Assembly (NCBI GenBank): GCA_016286035.1
Contig: JAEERY010000069.1
Coordinates: 1 to 64,000, forward strand
Direction of reading: 5' to 3'
Source of the DNA: Lachnospiraceae bacterium
GTDB taxonomy: Bacteria > Bacillota > Clostridia > Lachnospirales > Lachnospiraceae
DNA: 64,000 bases
Position numbers and translations under genes: made by a program. Below are positions 26,160-33,754 of the stretch, in pieces. Under the pieces are notes generated by a model. It made no database searches and was not told where the DNA came from. It saw only the letters and a program-made list of their open reading frames with translations. Positions within the stretch are counted from its first letter, which is position 1, and each line of letters starts with the position of its first letter.

Positions 26160-27349
26160 CAGAATACACTCTGTCTAAAAATGCTCTGTTCCTCTTGCTG
26201 CTTGATAAGTTTATCAATGGCATCGCATGCCAGTCTGACAAGCCTTATATCGTAGGCCTTGCCGCCCTGGGCCGTAAGCTCCTCTTTAAGCTGCTCAAGG
26301 CTCATTCCCTGCTGCTGTTCGAGTCTTGTAAGATAATTTGCTATGGCGACTATCCTTGCTATCTGGGGTATCTCGTCTCCTCTGAGCCCCTTGTAGCCGT
26401 TGCCCTTCCACTTCTCATGATGATACAGGGCCGCCTGCGAGATCTCCTCAAGCTGTAATTTCCTTAGGATCTCGTATCCGATGTCGACATGCCGCTTATA
26501 GACCTCATACTCCTCATCGGTAAGGGTCTCTCTGTCCATGTATATATCAGGTATACCTATCTTTCCTATGTCATGCAAGAGTCCCGCATAGTAATACTCT
26601 TTAAGCTCGTTTTCCTTTCTGACGCCAAGCTCTCTTGCTATCAGTCTGCTCCATACGGCCGTCCTCTCGGAATGCTTGGCCATGGCAGGTGATTTGGTCT
26701 CCAGAGTCTTATACATGGCGATCAGTATCTTAAGATATACATCCGTACGGTCAGCCTTACCGTTTTCGATAAGCTGGCTTAACTTCTCCCTGTATTTTTC
26801 CTTGTATATCCAGTAATCGGTCATGCCGTTTACCATGAAGTTTGCCGTTGCCATGAAGCAGAGCATGATATAGATGAATCTTGAGCAGAATTCCTCGGAA
26901 TACATGTCTACCATCTTGTTGTTTACATTTACGACAAATACCACTGCCATAAATGCGCAGTTAAAGAAGGCAAGGACATTTCCCCACAAGAGTCCCAGCA
27001 TAAATACCGAGAGTATTGCTATAGTCAGTGCGATGAAACATCCTATCTGGCCAAGATCGCCCCATAAGAATGCCGTAAGCACTCCTCCCGTTACCACACC
27101 GATACAGGCTATGTCCATATACAGGACAGTCCTTCTTGCGGAAACCTCTGCATCAATGAACCATGCGGCAAGCACTATTGTGTAGAGCACAACACATCTG
27201 AACGAATTTATCTTTGACGAATATACTATCGCCCAGAGAGTCGCAAGACACGCACAGCGCTTAAGCCACAAGGACATCTCCTTGTTCTGCGGCTTTTCCA
27301 CAAGCTTTTCCAGTATGCTGTTGATAGTGTTCTCAATCCTTGTTATCAT
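26159..27349 (-). CDS. Membrane-anchored HD-domain phosphohydrolase (HD-GYP-like)
   Basis: A 396-residue protein. The N-terminal half has about six membrane segments (residues 30-190). The C-terminal half is an HD domain: H-S-E-R-T at about 222, GLLHDIGKIGIPD, then KRHVDIGYEIL and ALYHHEKWKGNGYKGL. The last motif reads GYK rather than GYP, so it departs from the c-di-GMP phosphodiesterase consensus, though the metal-binding His and Asp residues remain. It overlaps the upstream HD-GYP gene by 17 bases and the addB start by one base. The nucleotide substrate is uncertain. Confidence 0.82.
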   Translation of the reverse strand: MITRIENTINSILEKLVEKPQNKEMSLWLKRCACLATLWAIVYSSKINSFRCVVLYTIVLAAWFIDAEVSARRTVLYMDIACIGVVTGGVLTAFLWGDLGQIGCFIALTIAILSVFMLGLLWGNVLAFFNCAFMAVVFVVNVNNKMVDMYSEEFCSRFIYIMLCFMATANFMVNGMTDYWIYKEKYREKLSQLIENGKADRTDVYLKILIAMYKTLETKSPAMAKHSERTAVWSRLIARELGVRKENELKEYYYAGLLHDIGKIGIPDIYMDRETLTDEEYEVYKRHVDIGYEILRKLQLEEISQAALYHHEKWKGNGYKGLRGDEIPQIARIVAIANYLTRLEQQQGMSLEQLKEELTAQGGKAYDIRLVRLACDAIDKLIKQQEEQSIFRQSVF

Positions 27350-28538
27350 CAGCTAAGATCTTTATCTTTCCTTCTCTTATAAGATCGCATACAGCCTTTG
27401 CCAGTACAGGCTCGAACTGTGCGCCGTTATCGTTTTCAAAAACATCTATGATGTAATTCTTTGAACAGGGTTTTCTGTATACTCGCTCCGAGTTCATGGC
27501 ATCCAGAGTGTCGGCAACGGAGATTATCCTTGCCTCCACCGGTATGTCCTTTCCTTTGATGCCCTCGGGATAGCCCTGTCCGTCATATCTCTCATGGTGG
27601 TATCTCGCACCGTAGAAGATCTTGGGATAGAAAGTCAGCTCCTTTAGGATATCAGAGCCCCATATCGTATGCTTCTTTACGATGCCGTACTCCTCGTCTG
27701 TCAGCTGTCTTGAGCTGTTAAGGATGTTGTCGGGTACAGCCACCTTTCCTATGTCGTGGAGCATGGCGGCGTTGTAGATCACCCTGAAATCGGCTGCGGT
27801 CTTGGCATATCCGCTCTTTTCGGCGATGAGTTTGGAATACCTTGCCACCCTGACTGAATGCTCCTTTGTGTACATATCCTTTTCATCTATGAGGGCGGAT
27901 ATGATGGCAACGGAATCAAACATGGCCTGATCGACGTCATCTATGGCTGTCTCAAGTTCCTTTTGAAGCTGTTTTTCATGAGATTCGAGCTCGATACGGC
28001 TCTTTTTGTAGAAAAGATTTCCCACGAACGAGCCCACAAAGTCGCAGGCATACATCCATGGGAAATAGAATACATATTCATCACTGTAGTGATACGGCAG
28101 CATGTTCCTTACGGGTGTATCAAGGATCACGATGCTGAACACCAGAAAATAGGTACACCAAGCCAGACCGGCTGTTGTACCGAATTGTAAAAAGACAACG
28201 AATACGGCCAGAAATGACCAGTAGTAGCTTATTCCGTCGTTTACCCCGAACAGTCCGTAAAAGGTCAGAACTATCCCCAGAAACGTTAAGAATCTTGCAA
28301 GGAATCTCTTTTTGTTCTCGACTCTTTTACAGATAAAGGGCACAAGAATAAGAGCCGTGCCGACGGCATAAGCCGACAGCACGATCTTAAGATTGTCTAC
28401 ATTTTTGAAATTAACGACATATATGATAATTCCAAAGAACATGGATACTTTACCGAGGGTATCGTAATCCATATCCATATTTTTCTCATAGTCGTATACC
28501 GTTCGGATCAGGTCCGGTATCTTCCATATCTTTTTCAT
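27333..28538 (-). CDS. Membrane-anchored HD-GYP phosphodiesterase
   Basis: A 401-residue paralogue of the gene that follows it. About six N-terminal membrane segments precede a canonical HD-GYP domain: HSVRVARYS, MLHDIGKVAVPD, KKHTIWGSDIL, YHHERYDGQGYPEGIKG, ISVADTLDAM and FEPVLAKAV. HD-GYP proteins hydrolyse c-di-GMP or related cyclic dinucleotides. It is the first gene of a four-gene overlapping operon with addB and addA. No ribosome site precedes the ATG and a -10 lies only six bases upstream, suggesting a leaderless message. Confidence 0.88.
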   Translation of the reverse strand: MKKIWKIPDLIRTVYDYEKNMDMDYDTLGKVSMFFGIIIYVVNFKNVDNLKIVLSAYAVGTALILVPFICKRVENKKRFLARFLTFLGIVLTFYGLFGVNDGISYYWSFLAVFVVFLQFGTTAGLAWCTYFLVFSIVILDTPVRNMLPYHYSDEYVFYFPWMYACDFVGSFVGNLFYKKSRIELESHEKQLQKELETAIDDVDQAMFDSVAIISALIDEKDMYTKEHSVRVARYSKLIAEKSGYAKTAADFRVIYNAAMLHDIGKVAVPDNILNSSRQLTDEEYGIVKKHTIWGSDILKELTFYPKIFYGARYHHERYDGQGYPEGIKGKDIPVEARIISVADTLDAMNSERVYRKPCSKNYIIDVFENDNGAQFEPVLAKAVCDLIREGKIKILADDNKD

Positions 28539-28544
28539 GTAACC

Positions 28545-28553
28545 ATTATACCA
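28545..28553 (-). promoter_or_regulatory. Extended -10 immediately before the HD-GYP/addBA operon
   Basis: Minus strand TGGTATAAT, with TATAAT at 28545-28550 and TGG at 28551-28553. Six bases (GGTTAC) separate it from the ATG at 28538. The -35 region is poor, as is common with TGn promoters. Confidence 0.5.
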
Positions 28554-28571
28554 TACTAGGGGGATAATTTG

Positions 28572-29936
28572 TTACTCTTCAGGGCCGTTCTTCAGCATAA
28601 TGTTGGTGAGGATTCCAAGAATGAGCGCGCATGCGATCGATGTGATGGTAACACTTCCGAAATTGAGTGTAAGACCACCGATACCTGCGATCAGGATAAC
28701 CGATACAACGAACAGATTCTTGTTCTTGTTAAGATCTACAGACTGTACCATCTTAAGTCCGGATACTGCTATAAATCCGTAGAGTGCCATGCAGACACCG
28801 CCCATTACGCAGCTGGGGATCGAATTAACGAAAGCCACGAAAGGAGCAAGGAAGGCGATAAGGATAGCACCTATTGCTGCAGCGATGATGCTTGCAACAC
28901 TCGCGTTCTTTGTGATGGCCACACATCCGATTGACTCACCGTATGTGGTATTGGGACATCCGCCGAAGAATGCGCCTACCATGGAACCGATTCCGTCTCC
29001 AAGGAGTGTTCTGTGGAGACCGGGATCCTTAAGAAGGTCTTTTTCGATTATAGATGATATGTTCTTATGATCAGCGATATGCTCGGCGAATACAACGAAT
29101 GCGACCGGTACATATGCTGCGAATATCGTAAGTACGTAACTGCTTGACATACCCTCAGAGAAAGCTCCGAAAGCCGTCATGAAGGTGAATGTCGGCAGAG
29201 TGATTATCGTTGATAATGTAAAGCCGTCAGCTACAAGTGCCTTGTAGGGCTCTGTGCTTAAGACCATGAGTGCATCGTTTCCTGATGCGCTTCCTATTAT
29301 CGTAAGGATCGCTGCCACGGCATATCCTGCAAGGATACCGAATATGAAGGGGATCAGCTTTCCGAATTTCTTTCCGTATACGGAACAAGCCATTGTAACA
29401 CCGAGCGTTACAAGTCCGCAGATAAGTGCTACGAGAGGATCAGCAACCGCAGCTCCTTCAGCATCCTTAACACCGCCTGTTACTATATCGCCTACTGCGT
29501 TTCCTGCAAGTGAAAGACCGATTATAGCGACCGTGGGTCCTATAACGACTGCAGGCATGAGCTTATCTATCCAGTCGACACCGACCATCTTAACGATAAG
29601 TGCTATTATGACATATACAAGTCCTGCGAAAACTGCTCCGAGGATCAGTCCGAAATATCCGACTGCCACAGAAGATGCTCCGGCAAACGCTGCTGCCATT
29701 GAGCCGAGAAATGCGAATGAAGAACCTAAGAATACGGGGCTTTTCTTTTTGGTGAAGAACACATAGATCAGAGTTCCCACACCTGCTCCAAGCAGTGCTG
29801 CCGCCGGTTCCATGCCGTTTCCGACTATTACCGGAACAACGAGCGTTGCTGCCATGATGGCCAAGAGCTGCTGGATCGCAAATACGATCAGCTCACCGAA
29901 TTTTGGTTTGTCTTCCACCTGATAGATTAATTTCAT
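28572..29936 (-). CDS. uraA: Uracil/xanthine permease (NCS2 family)
   Basis: A 454-residue NCS2 transporter with about 14 membrane segments. It opens MKLIYQVEDKPKFGELIVFA, then the QQLLAIMAATLVVPVIV helix typical of UraA/PyrP. FAEHIADHKNI is the TM8 region with the uracil-binding Glu, and GGCPNTTYGESIGCVAITKN is the TM10 signature. It imports uracil by proton symport. The ATG at 29934-29936 has GGGAGG seven bases upstream. A structured leader at 30003-30029 may control it. Confidence 0.9.
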   Translation of the reverse strand: MKLIYQVEDKPKFGELIVFAIQQLLAIMAATLVVPVIVGNGMEPAAALLGAGVGTLIYVFFTKKKSPVFLGSSFAFLGSMAAAFAGASSVAVGYFGLILGAVFAGLVYVIIALIVKMVGVDWIDKLMPAVVIGPTVAIIGLSLAGNAVGDIVTGGVKDAEGAAVADPLVALICGLVTLGVTMACSVYGKKFGKLIPFIFGILAGYAVAAILTIIGSASGNDALMVLSTEPYKALVADGFTLSTIITLPTFTFMTAFGAFSEGMSSSYVLTIFAAYVPVAFVVFAEHIADHKNISSIIEKDLLKDPGLHRTLLGDGIGSMVGAFFGGCPNTTYGESIGCVAITKNASVASIIAAAIGAILIAFLAPFVAFVNSIPSCVMGGVCMALYGFIAVSGLKMVQSVDLNKNKNLFVVSVILIAGIGGLTLNFGSVTITSIACALILGILTNIMLKNGPEE

Positions 29937-30002
29937 TTCAAACCTCCCAATCACCGAAATCTAAGCCGTGACGATGTAACAAAAACCACCTCACACAACT
30001 CC

Positions 30003-30029
30003 CTAGGAGGTCCCCTTTGGACCCCCTAG
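30003..30029 (-). ncRNA. Hairpin leader of uraA, possible regulatory RNA
   Basis: Minus strand CTAGGGGGTCC pairs with GGACCTCCTAG (one mismatch) around a 5-base loop. It lies at the expected 5' end of the uraA message, about 65 bases before the ribosome site, with a GGTTTTTG stretch downstream. It does not match the PyrR-binding consensus well. Function unproven. Confidence 0.35.
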
Positions 30030-30034
30030 CGTTA

Positions 30035-30063
30035 AGGTTATCATAGGGCTTTTTATTTGTAAA
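30035..30063 (-). promoter_or_regulatory. Candidate promoter of uraA
   Basis: Minus strand: -35 TTTACA (30058-30063), 17-base spacer, TGA plus -10 TAACCT (30035-30040). The -10 is imperfect. Confidence 0.4.
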
Positions 30064-30136
30064 GAATATGTGATATATTTGTAGATAGTACACAGCGATT
30101 TGTTTTTAACGACATACGATCAAAGGAGAATCCTTA

Positions 30137-30931
30137 ATGAAAGAAAAGCTTTACACGATACCGATAAACGATGCCGTCAATGCTGATGACGAGTGTCCCT
30201 TATGCTATATAGAGCGCTCCATAGAACAGGATCTTATGGATTTTGTCTTGGGAAGCGGTTCAACATATATGGAATCCGATGTGCGAGAAAAGACCGATGA
30301 AGCAGGTTTCTGCCGTGCTCATTTTAAGAAGATGTACGACTACGGCAACACGCTGGGAAATGCCTGGATCATGAAGACCCACATGAAAAAGATGATGGAT
30401 GAGATGTGGCAGGCAAAAACTCTCTACAAGGTGACAAAGAACACGCCCATCGCAATGCTCAAGCGTTCCACCACCCCCGGTGCCAATGCGTTCAGCGCAT
30501 GGGTGGACAAAAGACAGAAGAAATGCTATATCTGCAATGCCTTTGAGGAAAACTACGACAGATACATGCTCACGTTCTTTGAGATGTACTTTAAGGATAA
30601 TGATTTCAAGGAGAAGGTCAATTCTCACAAGGGCTTTTGCCTTCCCCATTTCGGAGATCTTTTAAACTATGCGACCTGCCATCTTTCAGACAAGCAGCAG
30701 CAGGAGTTTGCGGATGCCTTCTTCCCCATAATGGAAGAGAGCATGAAACGTCTCTACGGCGATGTCTCATGGCTTATAGACAAGTTTGATTACCGCTACA
30801 AGGATGCGGACTGGGGGAACTCCAGAGAGGCTTTGCAAAACTGCATGCAAAAGCTTAAAGGGGGATACCCGGCGGATCCCGTATACAAACAGCAGAAGCG
30901 TTCAACAACACCTCCCACATCTACAAACTAA
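30137..30931 (+). CDS. DUF6062-type protein with duplicated Cys/His sites
   Basis: A 264-residue soluble protein. It has two similar modules: C20-P-L-C23 followed by GFC59-R-A-H62-F, and C130-Y-I-C133 followed by GFC168-L-P-H171-F. The spacing is almost the same (35 bases of residues between pairs, give or take one), which points to an internal duplication with two CCCH-type metal sites. It fits the family annotated DUF6062 in Lachnospiraceae, as far as I recall. Function unknown. It has an AAAGGAGA ribosome site and a strong terminator. It is divergent from uraA. Confidence 0.7.
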   Translation: MKEKLYTIPINDAVNADDECPLCYIERSIEQDLMDFVLGSGSTYMESDVREKTDEAGFCRAHFKKMYDYGNTLGNAWIMKTHMKKMMDEMWQAKTLYKVTKNTPIAMLKRSTTPGANAFSAWVDKRQKKCYICNAFEENYDRYMLTFFEMYFKDNDFKEKVNSHKGFCLPHFGDLLNYATCHLSDKQQQEFADAFFPIMEESMKRLYGDVSWLIDKFDYRYKDADWGNSREALQNCMQKLKGGYPADPVYKQQKRSTTPPTSTN

Positions 30932-30963
30932 AAAAATAAGTGGCAGTTATCTGCCACTTTATT
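30932..30963. terminator. Bidirectional terminator between the DUF6062-type and TetR genes
   Basis: AAGTGGCAG and CTGCCACTT form a perfect 9-bp stem (30938-30959) around TTAT, with an A tract before and a T tract after. Confidence 0.85.
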
Positions 30964-31563
30964 TTATATAGCTGCCAGCTTTTTGAAAGCCTGCAGGTAT
31001 TCTATTATCTTTCTGTTAAGCTGCTCGGGTTTAAACGCATCTGAGTCTACCGACTCGGCTGTGAGGCCCTTTATCGTGTAGCTTATCATGTTTTCAAGCT
31101 GTTCAAGATCGACTCCCGCTTTAAGGGTTGGCGGAACGACCTTTGCACGATACCCCTTTAGAGTATCCTTATAAGTCATTATCGCTTCCTTTCCGCTGTC
31201 TTCAAGATCATCCCTGTTTTCAGCGATACAGTTCTCGATAAACTCGTTCATGTAAGGATAGTTCCTTAAAACGTTTAACTTTGCCGTCTCGAGCTTTTCA
31301 AGATAGTTAAAGTAGTCGGTCTCCTCGCCTATCGTGCGTGAAAACTCAAAGTTCATATATCTGACACTGTAATCAAGAAGAAATGAATACAGTCCCATCT
31401 TGTTTATAAAATAATGGAAAAGAAGACCCTTGCTGATGCCTGCCTCTTTGACAATGTCATCGGTGCTCGCATGCTTGTATCCGTTGATGGCAAACACCTT
31501 TAAAGATGCATTGATCATTCTGTCCTGCTTCTCGCTTTTCAAGTCAAAAAATTTATCGTTCAT
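30964..31563 (-). CDS. TetR/AcrR-family transcriptional regulator
   Basis: A 199-residue repressor. The N-terminal helix-turn-helix is ASLKVFAINGYKHASTDDIV followed by KEAGISKGLLFHYFINKMGLY, a standard TetR arrangement (about residues 15-60). The C-terminal ligand domain is not recognisable. I choose the ATG at 31561-31563; AGGGG lies 12 bases upstream and AGG much closer. Its own promoter is at 31602-31630. The nearest divergent gene is the Cys-rich membrane peptide, a possible target. Confidence 0.88.
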   Translation of the reverse strand: MNDKFFDLKSEKQDRMINASLKVFAINGYKHASTDDIVKEAGISKGLLFHYFINKMGLYSFLLDYSVRYMNFEFSRTIGEETDYFNYLEKLETAKLNVLRNYPYMNEFIENCIAENRDDLEDSGKEAIMTYKDTLKGYRAKVVPPTLKAGVDLEQLENMISYTIKGLTAESVDSDAFKPEQLNRKIIEYLQAFKKLAAI

Positions 31564-31601
31564 ACCTGAATACATCCCCTCTAGATTGACTAGCATAGAC
31601 A

Positions 31602-31630
31602 ATCCTATCACAGTTTTTGAGCGGTAACAA
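31602..31630 (-). promoter_or_regulatory. Promoter of the TetR gene
   Basis: Minus strand: -35 TTGTTA (31625-31630), 17-base spacer, TGA plus -10 TAGGAT (31602-31607). Confidence 0.5.
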
Positions 31631-31684
31631 TGCCCGAATCAAAACTAGTAGAAAACTTTTTTTGACCCACAATATATTGTATAC

Positions 31685-31712
31685 TTGTTTTCTTTTTTGT
31701 TTGGTTTATAAT
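31685..31712 (+). promoter_or_regulatory. Promoter of the Cys-rich membrane peptide gene
   Basis: -35 TTGTTT (31685-31690), 16-base spacer, -10 TATAAT (31707-31712), about 40 bases before the ATG. Confidence 0.5.
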
Positions 31713-31752
31713 GTATATTAAGTGGTTTTGATACACATTAAGGAGAGAAGAC

Positions 31753-31959
31753 ATGAATAAGCTTTTAAAGAACATACTTATAAGCCTTTTTGCCACAATT
31801 GGTCTTTTTGTGATAGTAGTAGCTGTGCTTGAAGCTATGGGAATAGATACCGGCCTTTCAGATATATGCGCTTGTTCCTGCAAATGTTCGGGTTCCGGCA
31901 AGGTACCGGCAACAAAGATAAAGAGAAATTACACTGAGATCAAGCTTCCGAATGAATGA
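31753..31959 (+). CDS. Small membrane protein with CxCxCxC motif
   Basis: A 68-residue protein. One membrane helix spans about residues 8-30. It is followed by C39-A-C41-S-C43-K-C45-S-G-S-G, then a basic stretch and a polar tail. The cysteine ladder could bind metal or form disulfides, depending on topology. The gene has a strong ribosome site (AAGGAGAG), its own promoter and a classic terminator, so it is clearly expressed. I do not recognise a named family. Confidence 0.75.
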   Translation: MNKLLKNILISLFATIGLFVIVVAVLEAMGIDTGLSDICACSCKCSGSGKVPATKIKRNYTEIKLPNE

Positions 31960-31970
31960 TATAAAGAATT

Positions 31971-31998
31971 AAAGGAGACGGGAAACCGTCTCCTTTTT
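31971..31998 (+). terminator. Terminator after the Cys-rich membrane peptide gene
   Basis: An 11-bp stem (AAAGGAGACGG / CCGTCTCCTTT) around a GAAA tetraloop, followed by TTTTTGTTT-type sequence. It may also serve the convergent glnS gene. Confidence 0.9.
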
Positions 31999-32000
31999 GT

Positions 32001-33680
32001 TTAATCTTCTTTTTTAGGTAATACGAATGAGCTCTTAAGCGATACTATCCTGTTAAACACTAGAGCATCTTCCTTTGAATCCTTGGGATCCACACTGAAG
32101 AATCCCTGTCTTACGAACTGGAATCGGTCATAAGCCTTGGCACCCTTAAATGCCGGCTCAAGGAAGGCATTCATCACTGTAAGTGAATTGGGATTAAGAT
32201 ATACATTACCCTCTTCGTCATATACGCTTCCTTTTTCTTCCGCCTTTTCTTCATCTATAAGGTTCTCATACAGACGTATCTGTGCGGGGATGGCGCTCTT
32301 TGCTTCAACCCAGTGGATCGTTCCCTTTACCTTTCTTCCGTCGGGGCTGTTGCCGCCCTTTGATGCGGGATCGTATGTGCAGTGGACTTCGGTAACGTTT
32401 CCGTTCTCATCCTTTACACAACCCGTGCAGGTAACAAAGTATGCGCTCATCAGACGAACCTCATTGCCCGGGAAGAGTCTGAAGTACTTCTTTACCGGCT
32501 CCTCCATGAAGTCGTCTCTCTCGATATAAAGATATTTTGAGAAAGGAACCTTTCTTGTTCCCAGTCCTTCGTTTTCGGGATTGTTTACTGCATCAAGCTC
32601 TTCTGTAAGATCTTCCGGATAATTGTCTATAACGAGCTTTATCGGATCCAAAACTGCCATGTATCTGGGAGCCTTGGGCTTAAGATCTTCTCTTATGCAG
32701 TATTCAAGAGCTGCATAATCGGCGATCGAATGAGCCTTTGACACACCGCACATCTCAACGAACATCTTTATCGATTCGGGTGTGAAGCCTCTTCTTCTCA
32801 ATGCTGCTATCGATACCAGTCTGGGATCGTCCCAGCCGTCAACCTTGCCGTCCAAAACAAGCTTCTTGATGTAGCGCTTTCCTGTTACAACATTCTTAAG
32901 GTACATCTTTGCCTGCTCGATCTGACGGGGCGGATGAGGATATTCAAGCTCTCTTACGACCCAGTCATAAAGCGGTCTGTGATCCTCAAACTCAAGTGTA
33001 CAGATCGAATGTGTGATACCCTCTATGGCATCCTCTATGGGGTGTGCAAAATCATACATCGGATAGATGCACCATGCATCTCCGGTGTTGTGATGCCTCA
33101 TATGTGCGACCCTGTAGATAACGGGATCTCTCATGTTCATGTTCGGGCTGTTTATATCTATGCGGGCACGAAGGACCTTTTCGCCGTCTGCGTATTTTCC
33201 GTTCTTCATATCCTCGAAAAGAGCCAGGTTCTCTTCGATACTCCTGTCGGATGAGGGATCCTTTTTGCCGGGATGCTCGAAATCTCCTCTGTACTCCTTT
33301 ATCTCATCGGCTGTAAGATCGGATACATATGCCTTGCCCTTCTTTATGAGCTTTACTGCTGCCTCATACATCTGTCCGAAGTAATCCGATGCAAAAAAGA
33401 GTCTGTCCTCGTAATCGGCTCCCAGCCACTGAACGTCGGCTTTTATTGATTCAACGAATTCGATGTCCTCCTTTGTGGGGTTGGTATCATCAAAACGCAT
33501 GTTGAACTTTCCGCCGTATTCCTGTGACAGTCCGTAGTTTACAAGGATCGATTTTGCGTGTCCTATATGCAGATAGCCGTTGGGTTCCGGAGGGAATCTG
33601 GTATGAACGGTATCATACACTCCTTCTGCCAGATCCTTGTCGATGATCTGCTCTATAAAGTTCTTACTCTCTGTAGCCAT
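32001..33680 (-). CDS. glnS: Glutaminyl-tRNA synthetase
   Basis: A 559-residue class I synthetase that charges tRNA-Gln. The HIGH motif is HIGHA in [15 protein letters not shown] near residue 38, followed by [17 protein letters not shown], specific for GlnRS/GluRS. The KMSKS-equivalent loop reads [11 protein letters not shown] before DGWDDPR. The C-terminal beta-barrel anticodon-binding domains are present. Length is normal for bacterial GlnRS. AGGGAGA precedes the ATG. Its promoter at 33712-33740 overlaps a hairpin downstream of the GGDEF-EAL gene. Confidence 0.96.
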   Translation of the reverse strand: MATESKNFIEQIIDKDLAEGVYDTVHTRFPPEPNGYLHIGHAKSILVNYGLSQEYGGKFNMRFDDTNPTKEDIEFVESIKADVQWLGADYEDRLFFASDYFGQMYEAAVKLIKKGKAYVSDLTADEIKEYRGDFEHPGKKDPSSDRSIEENLALFEDMKNGKYADGEKVLRARIDINSPNMNMRDPVIYRVAHMRHHNTGDAWCIYPMYDFAHPIEDAIEGITHSICTLEFEDHRPLYDWVVRELEYPHPPRQIEQAKMYLKNVVTGKRYIKKLVLDGKVDGWDDPRLVSIAALRRRGFTPESIKMFVEMCGVSKAHSIADYAALEYCIREDLKPKAPRYMAVLDPIKLVIDNYPEDLTEELDAVNNPENEGLGTRKVPFSKYLYIERDDFMEEPVKKYFRLFPGNEVRLMSAYFVTCTGCVKDENGNVTEVHCTYDPASKGGNSPDGRKVKGTIHWVEAKSAIPAQIRLYENLIDEEKAEEKGSVYDEEGNVYLNPNSLTVMNAFLEPAFKGAKAYDRFQFVRQGFFSVDPKDSKEDALVFNRIVSLKSSFVLPKKED

Positions 33681-33711
33681 AATAATTCTCCCTAAATTGA
33701 ATTTAATAAAG

Positions 33712-33740
33712 ATAATAGCACAACGACCCTTTATCGTAAA
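33712..33740 (-). promoter_or_regulatory. Promoter of glnS
   Basis: Minus strand: -35 TTTACG (33735-33740), 17-base spacer, TGC plus -10 TATTAT (33712-33717). CCCTTTA and TAAAGGG (33727-33749) form a hairpin across the -35, possibly also ending the upstream GGDEF-EAL transcript. Confidence 0.5.
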
Positions 33741-33754
33741 GGTAAAGGGGTTTG

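Noticed and set aside
26159-27349. Treating the GYK-bearing HD protein as an inactive pseudogene
   Set aside because: The frame is intact, the HD metal-binding residues are kept and it is tightly coupled with its neighbours, so it is probably functional with changed specificity.
30003-30029. PyrR-binding attenuator or purine riboswitch at uraA
   Set aside because: The loop does not match the PyrR consensus and the conserved purine-riboswitch junctions are absent, so only a hairpin of unknown function is listed.
32001-33680. The VTGKR loop of GlnRS as a defective KMSKS motif
   Set aside because: GlnRS motifs vary here, and the rest of the enzyme is intact and full length, so I do not regard it as a defect.
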